64,000 nt of DNA from Meghimatium bilineatum (lineage: Eukaryota > Mollusca > Gastropoda > Stylommatophora > Philomycidae), in contig CM067311.1 in the NCBI GenBank assembly GCA_034231615.1, positions 10,681,212 through 10,745,211 on the forward strand, in the 5' to 3' direction. Position numbers and translations under genes: made by a program. Positions 42,216-53,246 of the stretch are shown in pieces (position 1 is the first letter of the stretch; each line of letters begins with the position of its first letter). The notes beneath the pieces were generated by a model, which saw only the letters and a program-made list of their open reading frames with translations, ran no database searches and was not told the origin of the DNA.

Positions 42216-42925
42216 CTTAATTCATCGCCATAACCATGAACAACCCAACGTGTGTGATTAAAAAAAATTATAAACACATATTAGAAGAGGAAACTAGAAG
42301 AAGCTTTGCATAATGTTTCATTTCCACAAAAAATAATTCGATTTAGCAACGAATTTATTTAGCAAATCGTGCATGTTCTCTGATATGGCTTCTATCTTGT
42401 AGACACTTCTTTTTAAAAGCGGAAATGGTTTTATTTCTTAGAGATCAATAATGTCCAAGTAAAGGGATTCTCAAACAGGCATGCACAAATCTTCAGAGAT
42501 TTTGGAAACTATGAATATTTGCAAGAAATGTGCAATTTTCCACAAATTCATTTCAAAATAAATATAGAAAACTCAATCTTGGCTGAAGGAATATAAATCA
42601 AACACGCAAAATAAGAGAATACACAAAACAACAGTATCTTTATACAAAAATAACAAGAAAACGTTGGACTTATAGTTGGACGTGTACTTTGAAAGAAAGC
42701 AAGTAGATTGCCACTACAAGTATTAAAATAGGTACCAGACTGTCAAATATAAAGACAATGAATAAGATACACTCTGCGTATAACAAATACACGTAAATAA
42801 TGCTATGGGTTTGAACGACATGCAAGAACTAAGGACATCAACATGACATCAATTTGTCCCAAAAGCACCATGTTCTGCTCTTTGCTCCGTATTTGACCCC
42901 GAACGAACTAGATAGACAACCGTAA
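42216..42925. other. unassigned stretch
   Basis: A-rich, no recognised coding or repeat content. Confidence 0.4.
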
Positions 42926-42926
42926 T

Positions 42927-43205
42927 CGCTCGTATGTTACCGGGACTTGAAGGGGAGCAAATTGAATAATGTTTACGTTCCATGCATGTCGCAAGAGACG
43001 ACTTAGGAGGTTACGGGGTGGAGTTGGCTGCCCCATTCCCATATAGGGACAAAGTGACTCAGAAGCCATGCTAACGACGAATTTGTCAGGTCGAACGGTG
43101 CAGATATCGCAACAATTCTGTAAACTAGAACACGATGCATTGTGTTCTCCTCACTTTATCCTGATAATCTGCAGGAGTTTGAGAACGAACGCAGAAGAAG
43201 AAGAC
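42927..43205 (+). mobile_element. SINE-A copy
   Basis: CGCTCGTATGTTACCGGGAC, CATGCATGTCGCAAGAGACG, CATATAGGGACAAAGTGACT and GAGAACGAACGCAGAAGAAG in full SINE-A order. Confidence 0.87.
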
Positions 43206-43299
43206 TTCATAACAAGATAAGCGTGCCTTATCTAAACAAACAGCAGCTGGAAAATATAACGTAAAGAATTCAAATGTCACAGAATGTTTTATTCAACAA

Positions 43300-43765
43300 T
43301 TCCAAATTTCGCTTATATTGTACATTCCAAATTTCGCTTATCTTGTGCATTCCAAATTTCGCTTATCTTGTGCATTCCAAGTTTCGCTTATCTTGTGTAT
43401 TCCAAGTTTCGCTTATCTTGTGTATTCCAAGTTTCGCTTATCTTGTACATTCCAAGTTTCACTTGTTTGGTACATTCCAAGTTTCGCTTATATTGTACAT
43501 TCCAAGTTTCACTTGTCTGGTACATTCCAAGTTTCGCTTATATTGTACATTCCACGTTTCGCTTATATTGTACATTCCAAGTTTCGCTTATATTGTACAT
43601 TCCAAGTTTCGCTTATATTGTACATTCCAAATGTCCCGTGTCTTGTTCCAAGTTTCTCTTATCTTGTGCATTCCAAGTTTTGCTTGTCTTGTTCCAAGTT
43701 TCGCTTGTCTTGTTCCAAGTTTCGCTTGTCTTGTTCCAAGTTTTGTTTGTCTTGTACAGGCCATT
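43300..43765. repeat. 26-bp minisatellite
   Basis: About 18 units of TTCCAAGTTTCGCTTATATT plus GTACAT, with a shorter 21-bp form (TTCCAAGTTTCGCTTGTCTT G) at the right end. As 26 is not a multiple of three and the unit lacks stops, all three plus frames stay open (171-226 codons). Not coding. Confidence 0.95.
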
Positions 43766-43884
43766 TCTATTCACTTCGCCTATGTTTAAATTGTGTATTT
43801 CTACAAATACATTCAATGCTATCACCAGTACTATGTGGATGGTCGGTGTTCGAACCACCTAGCCCGATCAGTTGGGTTTTCGAG

Positions 43885-44115
43885 GCGAGCCATGACCATC
43901 AACTTCATAGAAGACCTCTCCGCAGAATTCGTTACGCTTTTTTTTTTATTATTGACTCGTTTTCGTTGGTCTCTTTTTATATTCTTGGACTCGTTTAGGC
44001 TCTTTTTGGCATGCGACTCCAAGTATATAAATTGTGACCAACAAAATCCCGACAATAATTTTAAAGAAATAAAGAATGAAGTCCTAATAAATTTTGGGGA
44101 GACCGTCATGAGGGA
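43885..44115. mobile_element. palindromic MITE family copy
   Basis: CATGACCATCAACTTCATAG, AAGACCTCTCCGCAGAATTC on the left; core GGCATGCGACTCCAAGTATA TAAATTGTGACC; right arm GAAGTCCTAATAAATTTTGG ...GACCGTCATG. The right arm has lost part of its sequence. Confidence 0.68.
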
Positions 44116-44339
44116 GGTCACTATCAACTCTGCTACTGCACCGACAGTCAATCATTCGGTAATATTCGGTAATAAAAAGTAAAAAATGTAGGGAAACCAA
44201 AACCGTGACCTTAGTTATAACAGGCTAGAGTGTTAACCAATTTAACGCCACTGCGCAAGCAATTCAGATTGCGTTATTGCTGTGCTTTTCATTGGCTGGC
44301 GAACATCATATAAATAAATGTTCACTAGTCTATAGTCTT

Positions 44340-44480
44340 TCACCGGGTTTATGGTGGTTTATATTATCCACACTTGCCGCTAAGCGTAGGAGCCTCATTT
44401 TTTGTGTAGGGGTGGGGTTTCATAGCCAGATGTGTCGCCTTGGTTGTCTCGAGTCCATGTTTGTACCAATAGTACACATA
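44340..44480 (+). repeat. dispersed repeat, copy 2
   Basis: CCACACTTGCCGCTAAGCGT, GTAGGGGTGGGGTTTCATAG, GATGTGTCGCCTTGGTTGTC, matching 3660-3800. Confidence 0.5.
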
Positions 44481-44900
44481 GTAATATTCTGATTGGCCCG
44501 CTGTTAGCTTTACCATATTGGCAATTTCATAGCAAAACTATGCAAGCTATGCCATTTTGAAATGTCAAAGTTCACAACATTTATGTTTTTTTTTTTAATT
44601 TGTATTATTAACCAAGTTAATATAGCGCCTCTTTGACGTTTTCCAATTTAAATTGAAGGGAAAATACAACATCTAATCTCGCCATGTTTATTTAGTAGAA
44701 TTGTTTCTCTCGTAACGATGTCAAAATACAGCCAATGAAACAAACTGAATCTCTTTGATACAGATGTTAGAATTAGATCTTTTAATTGAATTTTATTGAT
44801 CTCAAGAAGCGCGGTTTTTTTTTTGCATTCGATATTTGTGTATACAGTTTAGGATTTTGGTAATTTTCCTACCTAAATCTAGTTCCAACTATCTGACAAA
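44481..44900. other. unassigned stretch
   Basis: T-rich; no recognised feature. Confidence 0.35.
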
Positions 44901-44904
44901 ACTG

Positions 44905-45080
44905 TTCACGATCATGACCATTTACGATATAAGCACTACTGGAGAATTGGAAATCAATGCTTCTTAATGACTTATTAGACTATTTGCGTATTTTTCATTG
45001 GTCACTATGATTTAATTTGTGTGGCAGCCAATGGAAATCAAGAGAATAGTCAAATTAATCATTAACGAAGGCTTTATTTC
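44905..45080. mobile_element. palindromic MITE family, decayed copy
   Basis: CACGATCATGACCATTTACG, TTTTTCATTGGTCACTATGA and GCAGCCAATGGAAATC keep parts of the family's arms and core. Confidence 0.45.
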
Positions 45081-45304
45081 CTGTTAGCTAGTGGATATTA
45101 TATTTTTGATGATCCTGGAAAGGCAGTATTCAATATTATCGAAACATAACGTGTCATAAGCGTAACCAAAGTAAATTGTAGAAAGTTTCTCAGTGCAAAA
45201 TATATATAATATCGAAATATAATATTGAAAGTCGTATAGTTTCTGTGCTCTTGAAGTAATGTCGTTCCTGTATTACCGACAACTTTAATGAACGTTTTCA
45301 TTCA

Positions 45305-45640
45305 TTCATTAGCTGCCATGCCGGCTGGCGTAGGCGATCCACGACATTATCTTCAGGATTATGTATCTAGATCGTTGTTATTTCCCTGCTCTGCCAGGTT
45401 TTTAAGCTGTCTAATATTTTCTCAAGTTGTCGCCTTCTGTCTCTTTTGCCTTCAATCTTGCCTGTTCTGGCTATGTTCTCCTAACCTCCTTCTGAAATAA
45501 CGTGGCAAAAAATTGAAGATTGTCTTTTTTAATATTTTTGATAAGCTCCGTTTTGAATTTCACTCTTTCACCACCGCCACGTTATTTTTCCTGGCAGTCC
45601 ACGATATTCTAAGCATTCTTCTGTAGAACCACATTTCGTC
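45305..45640 (-). mobile_element. LINE ORF2 C-terminal fragment
   Basis: Minus translation MWFYRRMLRISWTARKNNV, then broken frames with GEHSQNRQD, NIRQLKNLAEQGNN and a ...PTPAGMAA end match the 28601-29479 protein (MWFYRRMLKIPWTARKNNVE), with frameshifts. Confidence 0.82.
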
Positions 45641-45644
45641 TTCT

Positions 45645-46055
45645 TCTCCTTTCCTTCTTCTTTTACCCTTTACGGGTGTCGAGGGAGATAAAATGTTCAT
45701 GTTCTCGCTTTTCTGGCAGCTTCAGATAATGTTATTTTGTGTTCGTGTAATGTCTCTTTGATGTTGTCGATCCAGCGTACTCTAGATCTACCCTTGGCTC
45801 TTCTTTCTGCTTCTCCTGTCTTCGTATATGCTATATAAACTAATGAATCACACCGCATTCTTTCCAGATGACCAAACCATTGTATTTGTTAGTTATGTAT
45901 ATATTTTAGAATTGACATGACATCCACTCTTTCTCTTATGACATCGTTTCTAATTATGTGTCTTCTGGTCACTCATGTTGCTTTTCTCAGCTGTACAAAT
46001 TATTTTAATTTGTCCTCATGCTTCCTACTTGAATGTACTTTTGTGAAGTAGAACG
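45645..46055 (-). mobile_element. second LINE C-terminal fragment
   Basis: Broken minus frames: ...ATWVTRRHIIRNDVIREKV, then RVDLEYAGSTTSKRHYTNTK and LPEKRENMNILSPSTPVK. The 'RRHIIRNDVIREKV' and 'GRSRVRWIDNIKE' style is that of non-LTR C termini. It differs from the adjacent fragment. Confidence 0.6.
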
Positions 46056-46111
46056 GGGTAAACTAAGTAAGAAAATAATGTTAAAAAAATACTGTTCCAA
46101 AAGTCGCAAGA

Positions 46112-46137
46112 GCCCAAAAAAGGTTGAGAACCACTGA
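46112..46137. mobile_element. hAT terminal inverted repeat, solo end
   Basis: AAAAAAGGTTGAGAACCACTG is the reverse complement of the common hAT terminus CAGTGGTTCTCAACCTTTTT. The matching left end was not found nearby. Confidence 0.5.
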
Positions 46138-46655
46138 TCTACTCGAGGTTCTATGTTATGTTAACACGCATTTCACGGAAACACAAAAGCAATCAATAAA
46201 TCTCCGATAATATTCTTAATTAAACATTCAATAGTTAATTGTTCCGTTCAATTTAACCATAACTTCGTTTGCTTTTCGTGAGAGACCATACGATGAGCTC
46301 TTGGAACCATTTCTTGGAAAAACACTATCGATTTAATGCAGTTTTCTATAATATCACATCCTGTGCCCTTAGAAATAATGAACAGTCTGTCTGAAATATT
46401 CATTGAGAATGATCACTTTCCCAGATGATGTCTATTGAATTTACGTTAAATCATGCTGAACTTGATTAATACAAATAAAATCCATGTTTTATCAAATCGA
46501 TATGTTGATGGTTGGAAATCACAGTCTTTTGTAGTGTCTTGGTTTCTGGCAAATGCAATCTTACAGACAAGTGTCTAGAAGTTTCTATGTGTCTAGAAAA
46601 TAAAATGGAAGATTAAATCCGACGACTTCATTCGTCACTTTTATCAAAGTGGAGA
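46138..46655. other. unassigned stretch
   Basis: Nothing recognised. Confidence 0.35.
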
Positions 46656-46659
46656 CCGT

Positions 46660-46795
46660 CTGTGTGTTATCGAGGCTCGAAAGGGGAGCAAAGAATAGTA
46701 ACACTGTTTACCTAATATACATGTCGTACGAGGCGACTAGGGAGGTTATGGGATAGAGTTGACTGTCCCATCCCATATAGGGTCAGTTACCCCCT
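46660..46795 (+). mobile_element. SINE-A 5' half only
   Basis: GTGTGTTATCGAGGCTCGAA, GGGGAGCAAAGAATAGTAAC, CATGTCGTACGAGGCGACTA, GTCCCATCCCATATAGGGTC, then stops. It lacks the 3' half, so it was broken after insertion. Confidence 0.82.
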
Positions 46796-46984
46796 CCCCG
46801 CCACTCATATACGCGACACCCACTGAGAGGAGCCCACTCATACATCCCATGTAAATTACTGATCGGTTAACTAAAGGTAAGGGAAGCAATCCCTGAAAAA
46901 AATGAACAACACTTTTTTGCATGCCCCTTGCAATTTATTTCGTTTCGACTCCCGTAAAAAAAGGAAACTCTGTTATGCAAACAT

Positions 46985-46986
46985 GA

Positions 46987-47017
<31 letters not shown>

Positions 47018-47046
47018 ACATATGTATGTATATATATATATATATA
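46985..47046. repeat. (CT)n followed by (TA)n
   Basis: CTCTCT run of about 27 bases, then TATGTATGTATATATATATA. Confidence 0.93.
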
Positions 47047-47550
47047 AATCCTGATGGTCTATTTCGTATAAATCAATCTTCGAGGTAGTTTCATTATATT
47101 ACTCTTTTTTAATATAGGGATTTGATACTTTCTTGATATTTCAAACAGTATGCAAGTTTAGTAATAATTTATGTTCGTGTCACCGCTTATTAAGATACCA
47201 CCCAGTGTAGATCGTACACCTCGGTCCCAATTTTTATACCACTGGGACACGGATGGAATCCTCATCTTAGTTTACGCTAGACTATCCTCGTGAAACCTAT
47301 TTACATTATCATGTTATCATTTTTCTCACAAATTAAACACCAGGGATACTCAATTTTCTGTTGCTCATGGTACCTTTCAAAATACATTTTTGGGATCGAT
47401 GCATTGTTAGATGATTATTGTTAGAATATATTATCAATTATCGTCCAGATTTTTATCTTCGTGTTACCCCCTAGACAGGGCGTTCGCCCAATTACTTTTT
47501 TTTTTTCACGGCCCCATTGATAACACTGTTCCTAGGTCCTATATGGTCTA
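47047..47550. other. unassigned; possible hAT-like start near 47341
   Basis: CAGGGATACTCAATTTTCTG resembles hAT-style ends, but no inverted partner was found. Confidence 0.3.
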
Positions 47551-47552
47551 CA

Positions 47553-47680
47553 CTGAAAACCACTAGATTAACCTACATTGACAACCGCTAGATTAACCTA
47601 CATTGAAAACCGCTAGATTAACCTACATTGAAAACCACTAGATTAACCTACATTGAAAACCACTAGATTAACCTATGTAA
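47553..47680. repeat. ~24-bp tandem repeat, five copies
   Basis: Unit CACTAGATTAACCTACATTG plus AAAA, alternating CACTAG and CGCTAG. Confidence 0.93.
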
Positions 47681-47877
47681 AACACGGTCACAAAACTATT
47701 GACGAATACAAAATGAACAACTGGAATATATTAACACGCGTGATCAACACTTGGTGGAAATAAAATTCTTTATAAAACAATCATTAAACGCATTCAGAAA
47801 AAACAATATCAAGATCAGCTAAAGAGTTCCTGGCATAATAAATTAAATCAGAAAATTTCTACTTCACATTATCTCTC

Positions 47878-47968
47878 TAATCTCCCACTCTCTCTCTCTC
47901 CCACTCTCTCTCCCACACTCTCTCTCTCCCACTCTCTCTCCCACACTCTCTCTCTCCTTCTTTATCTC
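47878..47968. repeat. (CT)n / CCCACTCTCTCT compound microsatellite
   Basis: CTCTCTCTCTCCCACTCTCT pattern repeated. Confidence 0.93.
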
Positions 47969-48360
47969 CTGCTTGCTTGTCGTTATAAATTCAAATAATC
48001 ATAAATGAACAATCAAGATTAATTCGATGAAAAGCAGAATTATTCGATCAAGAAGGATGCTTGAAATATTAGAAATGATGATCTTCGATTTGCCGAAACG
48101 TTCATTCGGTATACACACGGACAGACAGATAAATGCATAGCGAATCACAATTAGGATCATGATGATAGTGAGATAGGATATATTGCAGGCTATTATAGTG
48201 TCATCGATTTATCTGTTCTCCGTGTGCAGATATAAACTAGTTTGACTGAAGTCCGCGATTATGAGAGTCAGCATAAGAGGCATAATTTACTTAACCAAGT
48301 TTTTTTTAAACATAAATCATTTAGCTCTAGTACGCACCATTAGTTTGCCATTAGTTTGCC
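47969..48360. other. unassigned stretch
   Basis: Nothing recognised. Confidence 0.35.
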
Positions 48361-48364
48361 ATTA

Positions 48365-48612
48365 GTAAATCATGAAATGGTTTGCACACATTAGCAGACT
48401 ACCATCAAACAGCATACAACAGCAAGCTATGCTACACAGATACAGCGAAGGCAGACCTGAGGCCGACCACGAAAACGATGGACCACTGACACAACAGAGG
48501 CGACAAATTCCACAACATACTCAGCACATAAGAGGGCCGTCTCCAGAAAGCACTTCTACCCCTGACGCCGAAAGGCAACAAAGGGTTTCAGGGAATAGAT
48601 AGATAGATAGAC
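48365..48612 (+). mobile_element. LINE ORF2 C-terminal fragment with GATA tail
   Basis: Plus frame MKWFAHISRLPSNSIQQQAM then LHRYSEGRP matches the family of 24290-24865 (QQAMLHRYSEGRP). It ends VSGNR-stop with a (GATA)n tail. Confidence 0.75.
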
Positions 48613-49300
48613 GCACCATTAGGCATCAGTGCTACACGGACAATTATCCCAACCAGAAACTTAGCAGTAAGATTGACAATAAAACACAACATGAACTGTA
48701 ATTAAAGAAATAAAATTTATGAATATTGGAAATATAACAGAGCAACAGAGGAAATCGTGTGTATGAGAGTGTGTGTGTGTTCTCACATGATGCGCTGAAC
48801 AACGATGTTGATTTTAGGTAGTAAAACTCACTTTACGATGATTTGGAAAAGGAATTATAAATTGAAACTCGTTACCATAAATAAACTGAATGAAAAGCTA
48901 AAGAGGAAAGAATCAATAATTAGCTTCTCGTCCTTAATTCCAACTTAGAATTTACTGCAGAAATTTATTTCTAGTTTATAATTCACACGTGTGCACAGCA
49001 GATTTTTGGCTTCACATGAAGTGGCCTTATTTTTCTTCACCTTAAGTTTTCACATCCTATTAAGATTTTCTGTTCTTATCTGGACTCTCGATGTAAAATT
49101 AAAATCTGGTAAGGTTTTGCTTTTTCTCTCTTTCTTCGGGTGTTTTATTTTTAAGAAATGTTTCTTCAATGAAATTAGATATCGTTTCTTTTTGAGAATA
49201 ATGAAATGAAAATAAAAACATAATTGGTTGCAATGAGTTCTAGTATTCCTTCGCGTCCATCTCTCACTTTCTCCTATCATATAGTTACCGTTTACACCAT
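48613..49300. other. unassigned stretch
   Basis: A frame rich in Phe at 48991-49209 is AT-rich translation only. Confidence 0.35.
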
Positions 49301-49304
49301 CCAA

Positions 49305-49451
49305 AAAAAACACATATCACACACAACATACACATATCAAACACAATAAAGCCATATTAAACACTACACACACACAAACACACACACATATCAAAGACTA
49401 AGTGCATAGCAGAACAACGCTCGCATACCAAACAATAACATATTAAACAGC
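49305..49451. repeat. diverged CA-rich array, left part
   Basis: Loose repeats of CACATATCAAACAC and CACACACA. The same style continues at 49755-49935, on the other side of SINE-C. Confidence 0.7.
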
Positions 49452-49461
49452 ACATTTGCAT

Positions 49462-49744
49462 TTTTTTTAAGTAAAAAAACCCATAGCATTTATTAATGCC
49501 GTAGGGGTGTGAGATGTTAGCGATCTCACATTTCAGAAGCTCTGCAAATGAGGGCGGTAGCCATCTCCTCTCCCTCGCAGTCTTTACTTCCCGGATTAAT
49601 CCGGTACCCATTTATGGTTGGGTCGACATGGGGCCCGTTGCGATATGAGAAACATTTCCGCCTCAACTGGGGAATGAACCCAGGACCATTCATATGCGAA
49701 GCCAGTGCGCTATCACTGCGCTAACCGCTACGCGGCTCATCATG
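49462..49744 (-). mobile_element. SINE-C, full-length reference copy
   Basis: 283 bp flanked by exact ACATTTGCAT (49452-49461 and 49745-49754). On the minus strand it starts with a tRNA-like head: GAGCCGCGTAGCGGTTAGCG (box A-like) and CCTGGGTTCATTCCCC (box B-like, altered). The body follows (GGATTAATCCGGGAAGTAAA, GAGATGGCTACCGCCCTCAT, CTAACATCTCACACCCCTAC), then an A-rich tail. Related copies at 23756, 56270 and 57160. Confidence 0.9.
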
Positions 49745-49754
49745 ACATTTGCAT

Positions 49755-49935
49755 ATCATATGCCAAACTAGAATATGAAACGCCATACCCGCATATCTAA
49801 CGTCACACTTGCATATGAAACTGCACGCTCGCATATTAACACCTCACTAAAATACCATACAGCATACTCGTATATCAAATGCAACACTAGCATATAAAAC
49901 ACAATACACGTGTAGCAGATATCACACGCGTACAC
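49755..49935. repeat. diverged CATAT-rich array, right part
   Basis: Units such as CTCGCATATTAACAC, ACTTGCATATGAAACTGCAC and ACTCGTATATCAAATGC. Confidence 0.75.
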
Positions 49936-49984
49936 TACACTCCTACGTCAGTTGTACAGATGCTCTTTTTTCCTTTGAGACAAC

Positions 49985-50450
49985 TAAGATGAAAAAGTAC
50001 TAGAATATGATCAAGAACTAAACACAATATTCATAGACCAGGAAAAGGCGTTCGATAGAGTCAATAGAAATGCTTCATGGGAAACACTAGAAAACTACGG
50101 ATTCTTTGGTCAGTTATTAGCTAATATAAAAGCCCATTACCAGAACTGACAACGCTCAATAAGAAATAACGACGAAATTACTTCATCTTTCGAAACAAAA
50201 TCAGGGGTAAGACAAGAATGTGTGCTCTCACCTAAACTTTTTTAACATATACATGGATATAACAACAAACAAAACCCAAAACAAGACAGCAAACGGTACA
50301 GTAATAAGAGAAAAATTTACAAAATCATATTAAAACACTCACGTCAACATGCACAAGGTATAACATGACAATAGATATACGGAAAACAGAAATAATGAAA
50401 ATGAACTAGTCAACAAATCCAATGAACATAATAGTAAACAAAACTAAAGT
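49985..50450 (+). mobile_element. LINE ORF2, RT palm fragment
   Basis: IDQEKAFDRVNRNASWETLE, NYGFFGQLLANIKAHYQN, SSFETKSGVRQECVLSPKLF, then broken TIDIRKTEIMK: RT fingers and palm with the D-x-x-KAFDRV Asp region. The YADD motif is lost. The region overlaps in protein position with the start of the 28430 fragment. Confidence 0.87.
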
Positions 50451-50865
50451 TTGGGGTTCCGTAATTCGTTATCTGCGTACTGTATTGATGAATGTGTGTG
50501 TGTGTGTCTGTATATGTGCGTACTGTATTGAAGAATGTGTGAGTGTGAGTCTGTATATGTGCTAGTGGGCGCTTGCACGACTGTATTTGATTCCCATTTC
50601 ATTCACGTAATTTGACTTCCAGGAGACGGCTAGCGTAATTGTTTATGAGCCAGCTTCGTAGTCAGGTTGTCCAATGTTCTATTTTCAATTCAACATGAGT
50701 TTGTTTTTTTTAAACTACAACACTGTGTCAGTTTTGAACGCATTGGTATACACATTTAATTTCTTTTAAACGGTCAATAGGCCTTAAGTTTTTTCCGGTT
50801 AGACAGTTGAAGGGAGGTTTCCGGCAGATTGAGTGATTAAAGGCCGCATATCCTTGTTGTCATCA
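50451..50865. other. unassigned; GT repeats at 50493-50545
   Basis: Duplicated GTACTGTATTGA-GAATGTGTG segment with GTGTGTGT; otherwise nothing. Confidence 0.4.
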
Positions 50866-50869
50866 CATT

Positions 50870-51515
50870 ACGTTCTTCTTCAGCGTTCATTCTCAAACTA
50901 CCACTGGATCTCTCTTGTAGCAGGACTACTAGATTTCATTCTCAAACTCCCACTGGATCTCTCTTGTAGCAGGACTACTAGATTTCATTCTCAAACTCCC
51001 ACTGGATCTCTCTTGTAGCAGGACTACTAGATTTCATTCTCAAACTCCCACTGGATCTCTCTTGTAGCAGGACTACTAGATTTCATTCTCAAACTCCCAC
51101 TGGATCTGTCTTGTAGCAGGACTACTAGATTTCATTCTCAAACTCCCACTGGATCTCTCTTGTAGCAGGACTACTAGATTTCATTCTCAAACTCCCACTG
51201 GATCTCTCTTGTAGCAGGACTACTAGATTTCATTCTCAAACTCCCACTGGATCTCTCTTGTAGCAGGACTATTAGATTACATTCTCAAACTCCCACTGGA
51301 TCTCTCTTGTAGCAGGACTACTAGATTTCATTCTCAAACTCCCACTGGATCTCTCTTGTAGCAGGGCTACTAGATTTCATTCTCAAACTCCCACTGGATC
51401 TCTCTTCTAGCAGGACTATTAGATTTCCAGCAGGATGACGTCCAGAGAATGGAAACGCGTTCTTTCACCGTTTTATTTGCTCCAACGATCCGACACATCC
51501 GTCTTCGGCAAACAT
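50870..51515 (-). mobile_element. SINE-B copy with internal 49-bp expansion (~11 units)
   Basis: The outer parts are a normal SINE-B in reverse orientation (GTTCTTCTTCAGCGTTCATT at the tail, CCGACACATCCGTCTTCGGC at the head). Between them, CATTCTCAAACTCCCACTGG then ATCTCTCTTGTAGCAGGACT, ACTAGATTT is repeated at 49-bp spacing with few differences. The unit is the SINE's own 3' segment, so the amplification happened inside the inserted element. Confidence 0.92.
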
Positions 51516-52135
51516 CATGTTCAGGGTGAGTAATTTACAATCCGATTGAAAGAAATCCATCCTTATTGGGAATCGAACGTTAAACTCACTTATTTTTAAA
51601 ATAAACCTGAATACATCGGATGTATATTGAGGAAATTATATATTCTTATTACTTTTTATATCGTAGAATTGTTTACTTAGTAATTGAATTTCAAAGCAAA
51701 CGGTAATTTAGCGGTGGTACATACATTTTGTTACGTGAAATACAACCATTATAGTTCCTTACACAATGTAAAAAGTGCCGAATAATTAATTATTGTTTTT
51801 AAATGTCATCAGTTGTATAAAAATCACCTGTTATCGCGAAGTAATATGTGAATGTGTTTTGATCCACTTCAATCTTAGAATGAACAGAGTACAGCATAAA
51901 AGTTGTCTTCATTCAAGGCATGTCGTAGAATGTGAGAATGGAAAATAAAGGGATATGATGAAAACATATCACGTAATTTACATCCTTGTCGCTACATATC
52001 TTGTCTCGATATCTTACTGTTGTCTTCTGTCAAATGGCTCCAATGGATGACGAAAAGATGAAATACAGCAGACATTTCACCTTTATCCATGTGTGGCAGA
52101 TTCCTACGTGGTGGATAATCAAGGGATAAATATAT
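51516..52135. other. unassigned stretch
   Basis: No recognised feature. Confidence 0.4.
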
Positions 52136-52139
52136 ACTC

Positions 52140-52265
52140 AAATAGGTAGATGTGTTACCAAAATAAAACATAAAACAACCTAACAACGAGATACAGGGAC
52201 AGACGACGTTTCGACCATAAAGCCTTCATCGGGACAAACAAACGATCACAATAAAACAAATCTTA
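52140..52265. mobile_element. dispersed repeat with GACGTTTCGACC motif, copy 2
   Basis: ACAGACGACGTTTCGACCAT then AAAGCCTTCATCGGGACAAA; shared motif and layout with 30480-30530. Confidence 0.55.
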
Positions 52266-53246
52266 CATGGAAACAAATAGGGTTATAATAAGTAGGAGAG
52301 GAGGACAATAGCAGATAGGTAATGGAGGAAGCACAGATTTGGAAGCATGACAGGAGAGAAGAAGGTATGGGGAGAAGATAGTAGTAAGTAGGGAGGAGAA
52401 AGTAGACTGAAGATAGTGAGATGGAAAAAGGAAAAGATATGGTAGCAAGTAAATTAAAAGTAAATTAGGATAATGCTATATACACAATCACTATAGATAA
52501 GTTAAGAGAACGGTTAGACAAAATGAAGAACTAGTTGACACAGAAGTATATGGTACACTGCTAGCATGTCTTTATGATTCTGATATACTGGCACACTGGA
52601 ATGCCTCCCTGTGGGGATTAATTGATCTGCGCATCGATCGGTAATTATTTATTGATGAGCATCGAGTAAATACAGATTAAACTATTTCAATTATTCAAGA
52701 CATAAGACGAGTCACGTGCAACAAAGTAGTGTACTGTAGAAAGTCATTTATGATTACGGTTCGATTCTCAATCAAATCGGCAGATTTAAATCACAAAATT
52801 CTCTCTTCTTAAACAATGCAATAAAAAGGCATAGCCTAGATATTGTGGCTTATAGACTACGTCATTCATCCTACTGACACAACTGATCAGCGCTTTGTAT
52901 TGGTTACTTTGGTAAATTATATCTGTAAACATGAACCTCGGCATTATTAGACCTAATGGGTAATGAGAAATCAAGCCTCCTAAAATGTCTCCAAAATGAT
53001 TTTTTTCCCCTTTATTTTCATTTTCTTTCACACAAATTATAATCATAATGAGCGGTTAAAATCATGTAAATAGTCAAATGTGTCATTAAAACATCTTATT
53101 TTCCTATTAGCCAGTAGGTCTGATATAATCGACAGTCGTGGTTCAACACATGACTCAGTAAATATATCATTTCTTTCAAGACGAGTCCGTATGGGAAGAT
53201 GTTTTTCTTTGCTAAACACCATTCACTATTAAGATACCTCAAATAG
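52266..53246. other. unassigned; presumed intron
   Basis: Purine-rich 52280-52440, otherwise nothing recognised. Ends at a weak acceptor (ATACCTCAAATAG). Confidence 0.35.

Noticed and set aside
43274-43998. Three overlapping 170-226 codon frames
   Set aside because: 26-bp array without stops is open in all three plus frames; content is repeat translation.
52190-52245. Possible hammerhead ribozyme (CCGATGAAGGC...GGTCGAAAC on the minus strand)
   Set aside because: Core positions deviate (U4 changed) and the would-be stem II does not pair; the 30.5-kb copy deviates further.
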